Assembly (NCBI GenBank): GCA_963576725.1
Contig: OY755241.1
Location: 75,057,001 to 75,121,000, forward strand
Source: Azorinus chamasolen
Lineage: Eukaryota; Mollusca; Bivalvia; Cardiida; Solecurtidae
DNA: 64,000 nucleotides
Reading direction: 5' to 3'
A model generated the notes under the pieces. The model saw only the letters and a list, made by a program, of their open reading frames with translations, ran no database searches and was not told where the DNA came from. The position numbers and the translations under genes were made by a program. This document shows positions 42,493 through 54,228 of the stretch, piece after piece; within the stretch, counting starts at the first letter, position 1, and every line of letters starts with the position of its first letter.

Positions 42493-45400
42493 TCATTCCA
42501 TGACTGCTTTCCAAATTTTATGAGCAACATTTACATCAACCCTGTTTAACACACCTGAAAGCAATAAAACATCAAGAGCCTCATTCCTTGTATCCGTCAT
42601 TGCCTGCATAGCAGAACAATGGTAATCGTCTAAGTAAGACGGTGGCTTTCGAGGTCTTGTTGATCTTCTTGGGGGTGGTTTCGGAGATGGTCTTACCTCT
42701 TCATGTTCAACATGATCTGCAGAGGTAAGTACATTATCAGTTTCAAGTGATGGAGGTCTAGGAATAACTATTTCCTGAGAATCCTCTACAATCAAGTTAT
42801 CTTCTGATACTATATGGCCAGTTGATACAGTTAATTCTGTTATGTTGTCTGTGGGACGACTTTCACTTGAATCAACATGATCAGCTATAACTTGATCATC
42901 ACTAACTGGCATCTCTACTATATCATTTGAATTGTAGGCGTCCCTACTAGAATGTGTCACAATGACATATTCACTATCAGATTCACTGTCGGTGACGTCA
43001 CCTTTCTGATTCGACTCAAGTTATTGTTTACTTGCAGCTTCTATACAAATACTATCTAAATTCCTTTTCCTTGGTCTAGGAATAGGCCTAGTACTATCTT
43101 TCTTATCCTCTGTTTTCTTATGAATTTCCCCCTTGTTCAAAAGTAGTAGATGGTTGCGATGTAAAGTTCGCGCTTTACCTTCTGTATCTATCAGTTTAAA
43201 AACTGGAATATCTGGAATTGGTTGATCCTTAACTGTATATTTATTTTCTTCAACCTTATCTTGAATCTTATGCTTTCCTTCATGAATAAGATTCTTAACC
43301 AAGACTGTATCACCTACTGAAATATTGTCTGCCTTTGCTTTCTTATCGTAATACTTTTTCTGCTTTTCCTGAGACTTCTCTGTTTGTTCTTTAACTGCTG
43401 AAGTTGCAAATTGTAATCTATCCCAAAGTTGTTGCACATATTCATCGTAGGAAATTGTATTATTATTATCATCATCAACTCTTTCAAAAAGTGTATCAAC
43501 TGGCAAAGAAGCTTTCCTACCAAACATCAATTTAAATGGAGAATACTTGGTAGTCTCATGCTTTGTGCTATTATAAGCATAAACTGAAGGTCCTATATAT
43601 TTTTTCCAGTCAGGTTTTTTCCGAGGATCCAAAGTTCCAAGCATATCCAATAAAGTTCTGTTGAATCTCTCACAGGTTCCATTGCCACTTGGATGAAATG
43701 GTGTAGTTCTTGATTTTTTGACTCTTTAATCAACTGTGATTCGAAATTTCTTCCCTGATCCGAATGAAGACGTTATGGAATTCCATAATGTAAAATAAAA
43801 TGCTCATACAAAGCTTCAGCTGTGGTTTTTGCCGTTTGAATCTTTGTTGGAATTGCCAAAGCCAATTTGGTAAAATGGTCTGTGACTACCAGAATATTCC
43901 CAACTCCTCTACTTGGCTCAAGAGTCAAATAGTCAATACAGACTAATTCCAAGGGTTGTGTTGTAACAATAATAACTAATACTCTTGTCTTTCCTTCTTA
44001 TACATCTATCACATTTCTTGACCCAAGATTCACAATCAGAAGCCATTCCAGGCCAAAAACACCTTTCCCTGAGTAAAGATAAAGTCCTGTCTCTTCCTGG
44101 ATGTCCAATATCAGTATGCAATCCCCTCAAAACCTGTCCCCTGTATATTTCCGGAAGAACTAACTGTTGCAATGGTTCACCATTCTCATTAATGATTCTG
44201 TATAAAACTCCTCTTATAATTTTAAACTTTTGAAAATTATTCTTCATGATATGATCCTCCTTAATGTAATGAGTTTTTGGTAACTTTTTATCAATAACTG
44301 CTTTCACCCATTTGCCAAATATAAAATCCTCTCTTTGAGCTTTCCTTATCTCTCTCAATTCAATTTGAGCCATATGTGAAACTTCTGATAAATCAGTAGC
44401 ATCCAAAACATTCAATGAAAAAGATGGAATAAAATCCATATGAATCTGAACATCTATACCAGAACAAATTGCTTTCACAACACTTATTTTCAAGCTTCAC
44501 AACTTCTCCAAGATTTTCATCTATATATCTTTCATGTTGGTATCTAGATAGAGCATCAGCATCAGTATTGCGAAATCCTGCTCTATAGAAAATATCAAAG
44601 TCATAGGAAGCCAACGCAACAACCCATCTTTGGCCGGTAGCATCCAACTTTGCTGACGTCAAAACGTGAGTCAAAGGATTACTATCAGTATACACACAAA
44701 AGTGTGTTCCAAGCAAATAATCACTGAACTAACTGCCCATTTCAAACATAAAAATTCAAGTTTAAAAGCCGGATAGTTCTTTTCAGACTTAGATAAACTT
44801 CTGCTGGCATAAGCAATCACCCTCTTCTGCTCTTTCTGAGTCTGATATAAAATAGCACCCAACCCTGTGGTACACGCATCTATGTGTAACTCAAAGGGTA
44901 ACAAGAAATCAGGGTAAGCCAATACAGGTGGTTTTGTTAAAATATCCTTTAACTTGATGAAAGTATCATTTTCCAGATCTGTCCATTTCCACTCCTTTCT
45001 ATTTGCTTTACTCTTCTTTGAAGTTGATGGTAAAAGATCACTTAAAGGCCTAGAACTTTTAGAAAAATCCTTGATAAATTTCCTATAATATCCTGCAAAA
45101 GCCGAAAATGATCTTAATTCATCTGAATTTGTTGGTGTGGGCCAATTTTTCACCTTCTCTATCTTATCTGGATCAGTCTGAACCCCTTCTTCACTAACAA
45201 TGTGACCTAAAAGTTCACTTTTGTCTGTAGAAAATAACATTTCTCAGGAGCCAGTTTCAATTTACACTCCTTCAATCTTGTCAGTACCAAGTCTAATCTT
45301 TCCAAATGTTGTTCATAGGAGTCAGCAAATATTATTAAATCATCCAAATATATAACACAGATTTTCTTATTATAATCTCCAAGACAATGTTCCATCAGTC

Positions 45401-46824
45401 TTTCAAAATAACAGGACTATTGCTTAAACCCATTGGGAGCTTGATATATTCATAAAAACCCAAATGACCAACAATAAAAGCAGTGCGTTCCCTATGTGAT
45501 TCTTCCATATGAACTTGGTAATATCCACTCTTCATATCCATGACACTAAAAACTTTAGAATTATGTAAACAATCAAAAACTTCTTCCATTCTTGGTAAGG
45601 CATAAGCATCATTGATGGTTCTCTTATTCAACATCCTATAATCAATACACTCTCAATTTTCCATTTTTCTTTCTGACTAATACAATATTAGAAGCCCATG
45701 GTTAATTAGATTTTTGTATTACTCCTGCCGCTAACATTTGTTCTAAGTGTTCTCTAACCTCATCTATCATTGCAGGCGGTATTCGTCTATGACGCTGTTT
45801 GAAAGGAATTTCATTTGTAAGATCAAGTTTATGTTTGATTAGATCACAATCACCAATATCAGCATCACCTGTTGAGAAGATATCATCATGCTTCTTAATA
45901 AAATCCTTGAACCTATCTTACATGTTCTGCATCAAAATCATCTCCAATGTGAATTTTGCTAAAAATATCTACAGTTTCTAACAACTTCTCCTTTTTATCA
46001 AATACAGAATGATAAATTGTAACAGGCTGTAATTCACAAAGTATAGCCTTTGGTTGAACAATAACTGAATTGGTGGTAACATTAGAAACATTAACTGTTA
46101 TTTCACCATTCCTTCTATAAGTATAATTGACAACTGTAGGAGTTATGTCAATATATGAAGGTAAACAACTATCCTCTGATTCCTGCAAAATAGCATTGGT
46201 ATCCTGATAATTTAATTCTTTATCTGTATAAGCTTTTAATGCTACTGTTTTATTTGGACCTATAATTACTCTATCTAACTCAGCTGAACGTACAATGGCA
46301 ATTCTATCTTTCTGTCGTTTAAGTTCTCTTTCTCTAATGGTCATACATTTAAAAGCTAAACTCCAAGGTGTACACATGCTAACCTTCTGTATCAGTCTAT
46401 CTCCAGCTTGTCTTTTGCAATCAGCTAAATATTCACTTAAAATATTAGTACCAATAAGTACTGGAGTTTGCTTGCTATAAGCAGTATAAGGTGTTACTAA
46501 AAATAAACAGTCTTGATCTTCAGAATTTGCAATTCCATCCACTGATAATGTAACACTAACATATCCACTATATAGTAATTCATTGCCTGAGGCACATTCA
46601 ATTTTCAATATTTCTTTTAAAGGTTGTAATTTAACAGTTTGCTTCAAATGAGTATTATAAAAAGTTTCTGATATCTTTGAAATGTTACTACCGCTATCTA
46701 TCAATGCAATTGATGTTACACCATTTAACTTTACATCAGCTTCATATGAATTTCCAAAAGGTATGGGATTTTTCTTCTTTGTGCCATCATCCGATCCCTC
46801 GACTAAGGCACTTGCTAGTTTGGG
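42493..46824 (-). pseudogene. E1 pol, multiply broken
   Basis: Read on the - strand in the -1 frame relative to gag. Protease: IALIDSGSNISKIS (46720 region; DSG active site). RT: YALPRMEEVF, FSVMDMKSGYYQV, then YLDDLIIFADSYEQHLER. RNase H: FELHIDACTTGLGAILYQT and YTDSNPLTHVL. Integrase: HTDIGHPGRDRTLSLLRERC, then a C-x-x-C finger in KKCDRCIRR; the core DDE region near 43700-43900 is scrambled; KKYIGPSVYAYNSTKHETT and LPVDTLFE follow. The tail has RRSTRPRKPPSYLDDYHC. Lesions seen include shifts near 45910, 45400, 45210, 44700 and 43930 and stops near 45708, 45652 and 43021. Confidence 0.85.
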
Positions 46825-47831
46825 CAATCTCTAATTAAATGATCCTGACTTTCACATTTATAGCACCTTGGCTTGAAATTATTTGAACCAACAAGCCTTT
46901 GTGGTCTGTAATTTCCACGACCTCTATCAAATGGTCTAGCACCAAAACCTCGACCTCTTCTAAAGGGTCTACCAAAACCTCTATATGGAGCTTGACTATT
47001 ACCTCCAGATTGTGTTTCTTCTTTTTCTTTCTCCAGCCTATCAATTCCAGCATTCATTTGCTCTAACAAACCCAAAACCTTGGTCATTTCTGAAGATGCA
47101 GGTGCAGATGCAGACTGACATTTAGCATTAGCCTTCTGTTCTTTCTCACCATTCTTATGTAAAATCACCTCAACTTTCCTCAATTCAGATTTAAAACCAT
47201 CATAATCTACAGTTGTATCATATTTATACATAGCTGCTTGCTGTATATTAGGAAGCAATCCTTTAAATAAAACGGATTTTAAAATATCCTTCTGAGAAGA
47301 CTTCACAGCATTCAACTGAATAGCTCTGGTAAACAAAGTCTCAACTCTAGTAGCAAACTCAGAAACAGATTCACCTTCAATCTGTGTGCTATTATACAGT
47401 TGTCTTATAACTGTTGTGCCTGTCTCAGCAGCACCAAATTCTTAGTTGAATTTGCGCAAAATTTCTCCTACAGTAGGATTTACACCACTACTCATTAACT
47501 TGGTTGCAGCACCCCCTTTACAGGATCTTCTTATTGCATAAGCAATCTCCTGATCTGATCTTATTCTGGAGTTGATCAAACAACCTACCTCATATCTCCA
47601 AATTGTATAATTAACCTCTCCTTTACCTTTTTCTCCATAAAATATAGACAGTTTGGTATTTCTATCCAACACACGTGGATCTGGGTCGCCTTTCTTAGAC
47701 CTAACACAATAGTCCATGTAATCTTCCATATCTGAAGAACTTTCAATCTTTGGAGGTTTGACTTTCATAGTCTTTAAAACTTCTATCATTTTCAATTCCT
47801 CATCCGTAACTGTATCTCTCGTTACCGACAT
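46815..47831 (-). pseudogene. E1 gag
   Basis: Start Met at 47831 (MSVTRDTVTDEELKMIEVL). One in-frame TAA at 47442-47444 splits an otherwise continuous frame of about 338 codons. The second half contains a capsid-like region (LFTRAIQLN, KGLLPNIQQAAMYKY), an arginine/glycine-rich stretch (RGFGRPFRRGRGFG) and a zinc knuckle CYKCESQDHLIRDC just before the stop at 46815. Gag would form the particle and bind RNA. The premature stop fits the state of pol. Confidence 0.85.
46818..46824 (-). promoter_or_regulatory. E1 probable -1 frameshift site
   Basis: The last codons of gag on the - strand are tgc cca aac tag. The heptamer c-cca-aac fits the X-XXY-YYZ slippery pattern in the correct frame and the next codon is the gag stop. 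Slipping back one base continues as ccc aaa cta gca, the frame of the protease. Confidence 0.7.
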
Positions 47832-50670
47832 CTTGTATTATGTATAAAAATAACTATGTGAAACAAAAAAATGTACCACAAATGTTTATACAATTATAAC
47901 TTCACTGAAGTATGACAACCACTTTCACTTATCACTTCACTCTTTATCAAACTTCAACTTAAACTTCCATCTTCCTCCTATTGTATGTTTGTTTTGTCTT
48001 TGTGCGTCTCTTGTTGTTTTTTCTACCCATGTACATTTGCTGTTTCCTTGTGTTGCTGTTCGGGCGAGTGTTTGTTCTGTATGTGGTATTTCCTGCATGA
48101 CTCATTTTTGTACTTTTAAATACAGCACTCATTATATAATATACAATCAATATCCACAATTTTATACAGTTGCGTGTTGTATGCAATCACCTACACAGAA
48201 AAAAACACAACTCCCAATACTTATGAAGAGTTTCTCCTTGTTGAATTATATCACATTCTGTGTAATCATATCTGTTTATCTGTTACATCTGTATGCCACA
48301 TGTATGTGTAAATGTACATGTATGTAAACATGTGAAGTAATGTAAACAAAACACAAATGCAAACAAATAACCACAAAATGTAATTCAACAAACACCAATT
48401 TAATGTCAAGTTATTAAATCAAATAACCGTCGACACGTTATTAAAGCAAATATCCGCGGATCATAACGCGTACAGATGCATCTATTTAATCGCAATATAT
48501 CAATTGAAAATTATTCTAAGTATACAAATACTCAAAACAATTAAATCAATCTATGTAATCGCAATATGTTATTATGTAATCAATTGAAAATTATTCTGAG
48601 TATGCAATCACTCAAAACAATTCACTCAATTGACAATTATCTTGAATGACTTCAAGTATATCTGTAGAACGCTCCTATACAGAACAATTCAAAGTCAATC
48701 TAATTGAAAAGTATTGACAACTATTCCATCATGTCAATCTAAATGAAAAGTATTGACACCTATTCCAAGTATGAAAATACCCAAAATAATTCTAAGTAGT
48801 GACACATATTCCAAGTATGAAAATACCCAAAATAATTCTAAATTCATTTAGATAAAATTATTGACAATTATTTCAATAATAATTCTAAGTCCATTTAAAT
48901 AAAATTTAATTATTGACAATTATTTCAAGTATAAGGTGACTAAAAATAATTCAAAGTCAACTTAAATGAAATTATTGGCAGTTAATTCAAGTATGAAAAC
49001 ACCTCAAATAAGTATAACTAATTTTAAGCAACCATAGAATACTCACAATATTTCAAAGCCAATTCTGTATCAAAATAATTCAATGTAAATTAATTAAGTA
49101 TCCATAGAAATACTAAACAACTCAATTGCTCATATGACACTGAATGGTATGCTGTAAATAAATTTACAAGCAATATTCCAACTTCAAAATATCTAGTTCA
49201 AAACCATTTGTGATCAGGATCAAAACCCTTTATGACCAATTATGATCAAGTTCAAAACTAAATATGATATAAGTGTAAATAGAAATAAGTTCAATCTACT
49301 AATATTCCTAAAAGTCAATTCAGAATATTCAATGAATTTCAGTGTACCTAATTCAAATCATTATAGGATATGAAATCAATAGACCATATCTGTCAAAGAT
49401 CTGGATCCACACTAAAAACTATTTTTGAAAGCTAATATCAAATTAAGTAATGCTGTATATCAACTATTAATTTATTAAATAAATAAATATTAATTATCAA
49501 TTCAATTCCTAACTGCTATTTCCTAAAATCAAATAAATAAATTCAAATGATTTTACAAATTCTGTTTCAGAATGCAATAGAATCAATTTCAAACAACTAA
49601 TTCAGTTGTATTTGAAAACAGTAAAGTGGATTACAAATTCTCCCTACTGCGCTGACCTTCAAACTCAATTATGGCAAGCTTATCCAAACGACCAATGACA
49701 ATTAGGAATCTGACTGACGTCACATAAATTTACATATCTGAACAATCAAACCAATGAAAATGTACCATGTGCTCTGAAACAGCGGGAGGTCAAAACTAGA
49801 GCCACCAAACAATTTATCAATGGAATTCCTGTCTTACAAACAAATGTCAAAATGGAAAGTAGATTCTAAAAAAAACCTGAAATTGTCATTTCATAGCAAA
49901 TGTCAACCTGTCATTCAAATTGTATATTGTATATATCACATGTAGTCAGTCAAATGGATTAAATATTATGCCTCACCAAATAATTACTTTGTGAATAAAG
50001 CAATAAGGAAATAGTGCAATTATGTCACCTGCTGTTAAAATGTGACAAATGAAGTACTTTGGTCAAATGTAGTTTTCACATTCAATGCAAACAGATCTCA
50101 AAATTTTGAAAAGCACATAAAGTACTTTTAACAATTTTTTTATATATGTATACAATTAAACAACAAATTAAAATATCAGTGTCAAATTGTACACAAATAA
50201 TATTCCAATTACTATTCTTGAAAGACTAATCAATAGACCAAAGAAAATATTGTACTCACCATCTGTTGACAGAATCAGCCACAACCTGGTATCACATTTC
50301 ACATAACTTTTCACATTTCACATAATAACTTCACACAAACTTATATATATCCAAAATAAAATAATGAATTTACCACAGCTATTACACTATTGTCCTTCAC
50401 TCAATTGGAGGGAGTGTCTCTATGCACAGCAATTACACTGTAAACTATATAAATATTATGCACAGCAATTACACTATAAACTATATGAAAATTATGAAGA
50501 ATAAAAAGGTGTCTATAGGCACTCCTGAGTGGGATTATCACAGATTATTTATACACTCCAACGTTGATAACACGGAAATAAAATATCCATGAAGTCCATA
50601 GACTGGTCACTGCCAAAACATATCAACCCTCAACCGTCACACATCCTTCCACATATCTCGTCTACCTTTT
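47832..50670 (-). other. E1 leader region
   Basis: About 2.8 kb between primer site and gag, long for a Gypsy element. It includes the PLE tail fragment at 47963-48117 and, at 48560-49130, an AT-rich patch with repeated tattccaagtatgaaaatac and aataattctaa words. No ORF of note. Confidence 0.6.
47963..48117 (+). mobile_element. PLE-A tail fragment in E1 leader
   Basis: cttccatcttcctcctattg to catgactcatttttgtac: the last 155 bp of PLE-A. It shares with the inverted tail at 9463-9617 the variants tttttctacc.atgtac and gggcgagtg, so the two belong to one subfamily. Confidence 0.85.
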
Positions 50671-50683
50671 ACGTTGGGCGCCA
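50671..50683 (-). promoter_or_regulatory. E1 primer binding site (tRNA-Lys type)
   Basis: On the - strand tggcgcccaacgt lies one base inside the 5' LTR. It matches the first 13 bases of the usual complement to the 3' end of tRNA-Lys (CUU type); agreement is lost after that. Confidence 0.75.
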
Positions 50684-50684
50684 A

Positions 50685-51200
50685 TGTTACAGCCTGGGGT
50701 TATCTCTATATAGTCCTATATATTGGAGTAGAGCACTTGGCTGCAGCATAAAACAAGGGAGTCAAACTATATTTCTTTCCTTTATTCCGTGTCTCTATAT
50801 ATCTCCAGATCCCTGAGTCTCTATATCTCCGGATCTCTAACTCTGAGCTGAAATACATAACATGCCCATAATTACCACTAAATCATGTCAATAACATAAA
50901 CCATAGCAAATTATCATATAAGTAAATAGTTATATGACTATTTATCAACCTTACATTATTATAAGGTAGTTATATAAATATTAATCAACCTTACATTATT
51001 ATAAGGTGTCAAACAATTACAAGCAGTGCTATTGACAGAATTATTGGTAATAAATTACTACAGATATAAAATACATAATATGGAATTGTCTTGCGCATGT
51101 GACTTGACATTCTCAGTTAACAATTACATACAACAATGCGTTGAATATTATATCTAACCAGGTTGTGGACCTGCCCAGTATCCTCTGCCAAACCCAAACT

Positions 51201-51231
<31 letters not shown>

Positions 51232-51815
51232 AGTTCTGTCCTATGGCGTGCAAATGAACAATGGTTAGCTGTTATAAAAGAACCATGCACCAAATAAAAC
51301 CATGCAAAGTAGTACTGTAATATGTTAATTTCCGTCCGTTTTCTGTCTAAAGTATAATGTCATGCCGAACGCGTACTGAAAGGTCGAACCGACACGAGAC
51401 CGAAATGAAACGGCATTAAAACACCAACGACATTAGAACATTCGCAAATAAAGTAATTTGAAACACATTGCCAACTTACATAGTCCACGCCAAACCAAAG
51501 ACCACACCCTTCAGGGTCTACCACAACAGTCAATGTTGAATAAGGCTACTATAATGTATATGTTTCTTCGTCGAAACCAAACTGCAGAGTGACCACAGTG
51601 ACAACCAAAACTACCGCGAAAATACGGAACAATCCGAATGATCACCACAAACATCCAATCAACGACCAGACTATCAACATCACATGACCAAATCCACAAT
51701 ATTGCTAAATATATACCAGACACACCAGTTCAACAAGTTATAAATAAAACAAAGCTGTCAATCTAAAAATACAATGTCACGAAAGGTCAGAATGACAAAT
51801 TAGCTGTCTGCTACA
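50685..51815 (-). repeat. E1 5' LTR
   Basis: 1131 bp, tgttacagcctgggg to gtctgctaca. Should carry the promoter and polyadenylation signal; tatatata-like words occur near its start on the + strand (50706-50725). Confidence 0.92.
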
Positions 51816-52057
51816 AAGACAAACAGTGTAAATAAACGTATCCCCTCTCCGTCTAATCTACAACAACCGCGACGGCAAAATCAGTGGTAAAGTGCATGTA
51901 TAACGAAAACATTTAAGTGAACATACTGTATCCACCTATCGCTAGTGCACTCAATGATTGAGCTGCAAACAGAGTAACTGTAGAAAAGTAATAAAGGGTA
52001 CGACAAAAATGAAATAGTACAGATATCCGACGTTCTCCTTCCATTTCTGGATTTAAG

Positions 52058-52195
52058 AGTGACAATTAAGTTTGATTACAATAGAACTAATATAAAGCCA
52101 CCACTTATTGTAAGTTTGATTACAATAGAACTAATATAAAGCCACCACTTATTGAAGTTTGATTACAATAGAACCAATCTAAAGCGACCGCCTAG
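52058..52195. repeat. Minisatellite, about 45 bp unit (part 3)
   Basis: Three copies of gattacaatagaactaatat and aaagccaccacttattg, the continuation of the array interrupted at 40807. Confidence 0.85.
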
Positions 52196-52956
52196 TTTGC
52201 ATCGGTGCCTTTATAACTCGGCGGTTGCTTAATGCCGGACAAAAGTATGCAGAAAGCTTGTGTGGGAATATCTATGGAGAAAAGTGTTAAAATTAAAATG
52301 CGTGTAGCTGTGGGACCAGGGTCAACCGACTTTTCGTCATGTAATTAGTAACGTAAGAAATGAGCCCAAAGTTAGAAATCTTCTTAGTCTTAGTCTGAGA
52401 TCATTCTCAAGTATCTGTTTGAATTTTGAATCTTGACCAGTTCCCTGTGTTTCATCTGGATCCAAACATTGCTGAACTGATCTCTCTAATTCGCCTTTGG
52501 AACCGAAATAATGAAACTGATCTTACCTCTTTAGTATACAAATAACACTGAAATTCAATTTATTTTCTATTTGATACAATAGAGGAAACACTCAATCACA
52601 GACCTTGAAGAAAAGCATTTTCATTGGACGATCGACACTGAACGGCGAAAACGAAACTTACCCGGATGCGTACCTTCCAAGATAGTAAGTCATGTGATGA
52701 AGTTCCCAGTGTAAACAATCAATCTGAAGAACCGCCATATTATTTCTAGAATGTTTCTTGGTTGTAAAACTGTATAGTAGGATCTGTTTTAAGCGTCAAT
52801 TAAAATGTCTAAATCTGGTTTTTTTAAGATAGGTGGTAGCTTAATGCAGGTCGAAAGTAATGCAGACATCTCATATTATTAAACTACCGCCTGCTTTTTA
52901 AGACTCCTATGTTCAATAAATGAATTGTCGTTTAAGACAGATTCTACTGTACATTA
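52196..52956. repeat. Intronic; hairpin elements, no gene
   Basis: gttgcttaatgccggacaaa (52213) begins a one-armed member of the hairpin family. A clearer one is at 52827-52901 (aggtggtagcttaatgcagg ... attaaactaccgcctgc). Between them the sequence looks unique, with no convincing exon. Confidence 0.5.
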
Positions 52957-53396
52957 ATGGAAAAGTAGTAAAGTCAAGCCGGCAAAGCCACATACAAGAC
53001 GCAACTACCACCAAAACACCGATAGACAGTATGACACACATACACACACACAACCACACACCCAAACGCACACTCACACACGAGATGAACACAGAAAACA
53101 CCAAAAGACACAAGAACCAGAGACAAATATTCTACACATGAACAAAATCACAAGCACAAAGACGCAAGACAAACAAAAGGAAGGGTGACAAAGAGAGTAC
53201 CGCCTTGACACGGTCAGTAGCTAAAACACCACTGGGGGTTTAAACCGGTTTACGGACGTCCTAACCTCACACTTCTCTCAAAATCACCCTAGCTTTACAA
53301 ATAGTGTAAATAAAGGTATCCCCGCTGGACTTACCCACAACATAGACGACGGTGAACACAGGACAACATGTAAAACATAGCATAATAAGTTAAGTT
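52957..53396 (-). mobile_element. PLE-B 3' fragment
   Basis: Reverse complement of the PLE-B 3' region: aatggaaaagtagtaaag at one end, through the ac/tg tract (53036-53060), the hairpin (cagtagctaaaacaccactg, 53214-53233), to cataataagtt near 53390. No coding sequence remains. Confidence 0.8.
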
Positions 53397-53514
53397 TCAT
53401 AACCCATTCCCTCCTAGGCTAGTTTTAGACACAAGCTCTTCGGTTAAATCTACCGAAAAGGAGTATTTACTACAAAGAGCGGATTGTCTTTTAAAAAATG
53501 TGTAGTTTTGAAAT

Positions 53515-53704
53515 TGTAGTATAGTGAATAAATGCTATGCAAAGCATAACATTTATGAGTTCTGTTCTGTTCAATGCAGATGCATTTAACAAATATATCA
53601 CATACACTTTACCTGGTCAGTTTGCATGCTTCAATACACACCACTAAACTAATTAACCAATGAAAACTTGTATACTTTCTAATTATAGTGTCCAACGGCT
53701 TGAC
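53515..53704 (+). repeat. E2 5' LTR
   Basis: tgtagtatagtgaataaatg to caacggcttgac. Short for an LTR and not ending in ca unless the following a (53705) is counted, which the 3' copy lacks. Confidence 0.8.
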
Positions 53705-53742
53705 AACAAAAATTGGATAAAGTTCATACTACTCATTCACAC

Positions 53743-54228
53743 ATGGTTAGTCAGTCTGATGATAAACTTACAAATATTGAAAAGGTGTTACACTCCTTAA
53801 AAGAGGATGTAGATGTATTGAAACATAATCAACAACAACAACATAATAAACAGCAACAGTTTACTCCAAGGAATCAAGATCCTTCTTATACCCCTAGACA
53901 GCAGTTTACACCAAGGCAGCAAAACAATTACATACCAAGACAGCAAAACACTTACACACCAAGACAACAAAACACTTACACGCCAAGACAGCAAAACACT
54001 TACACACCTGGACAACAAAATACTTATACATCACCACCACAAGGCACCTTTGGCGAACAGTGTAGACCTCAAACATCAAATACACCTTCACAAATAATTT
54101 GTTGGCGTTGTGGCCAGCGAGGACACATGCAGATAGGGTGTAGAGTAATTTTGGACCACTATAACAACAGAACACAATCAAACACACATTTAAACTACAG
54201 AATGCCTATGGGGAGGGGTCGGCCGTAG
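53743..54228 (+). CDS. E2 gag, N-terminally shortened
   Basis: Met at 53743; the frame is open back to 53704. 161 codons: a coiled-coil-like start (DKLTNIEKVLHSLKEDVDVL), a glutamine-rich repeat region in which PRQQNTYT and variants recur every 24 bp (53890-54035), then the zinc knuckle CWRCGQRGHMQIGC and a short basic end (MPMGRGRP). The capsid half seen in E1 gag is absent. The nucleocapsid part would bind RNA. The frame ends at TAG 54226-54228, 31 bases after a slippery site. Confidence 0.8.
   Translation: MVSQSDDKLTNIEKVLHSLKEDVDVLKHNQQQQHNKQQQFTPRNQDPSYTPRQQFTPRQQNNYIPRQQNTYTPRQQNTYTPRQQNTYTPGQQNTYTSPPQGTFGEQCRPQTSNTPSQIICWRCGQRGHMQIGCRVILDHYNNRTQSNTHLNYRMPMGRGRP
54189..54195 (+). promoter_or_regulatory. 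E2 probable -1 frameshift site
   Basis: In the gag frame the codons are cat tta aac; the heptamer t-tta-aac is a strong slippery sequence. A shift back by one gives ttt aaa cta and opens the pol frame through ggtgatgatagtgat to the protease. Downstream, ccta (54205-54208) can pair with tagg (54226-54229) and ggggtc (54215-54220) with gatccc (54246-54251, one G-U), which would make a pseudoknot. Confidence 0.75.

Larger units (their letters stand above)
41052..51815 (-). mobile_element. Gypsy LTR retrotransposon E1
   Basis: A 10.8 kb element on the - strand. LTRs are at 41052-42168 and 50685-51815, with AAGA on both sides (41048-41051, 51816-51819), a primer site next to the right-hand (5') LTR and a purine tract next to the left-hand (3') LTR. 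Order of domains on the - strand: gag (CCHC), protease (DSG), RT, RNase H, integrase, C-terminal extension, which is the Ty3/Gypsy order. The two LTRs differ at a few percent of positions by eye and pol has about ten stops or shifts, so the copy is old. A PLE tail fragment lies in its leader. Confidence 0.93.
40808..52057 (-). mobile_element. PLE-A copy 4, tail only, split by Gypsy E1
   Basis: The tail begins gtacaaaaatgagtcatgca at 40808 and runs to 41051; after E1 it resumes at 51816 and stops at about 52057 (tggatttaagag). Joined, the two parts match the tail in copies 1-3 without gap. The host minisatellite lies on both sides, so this short PLE copy inserted into the minisatellite first. 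Confidence 0.85.
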
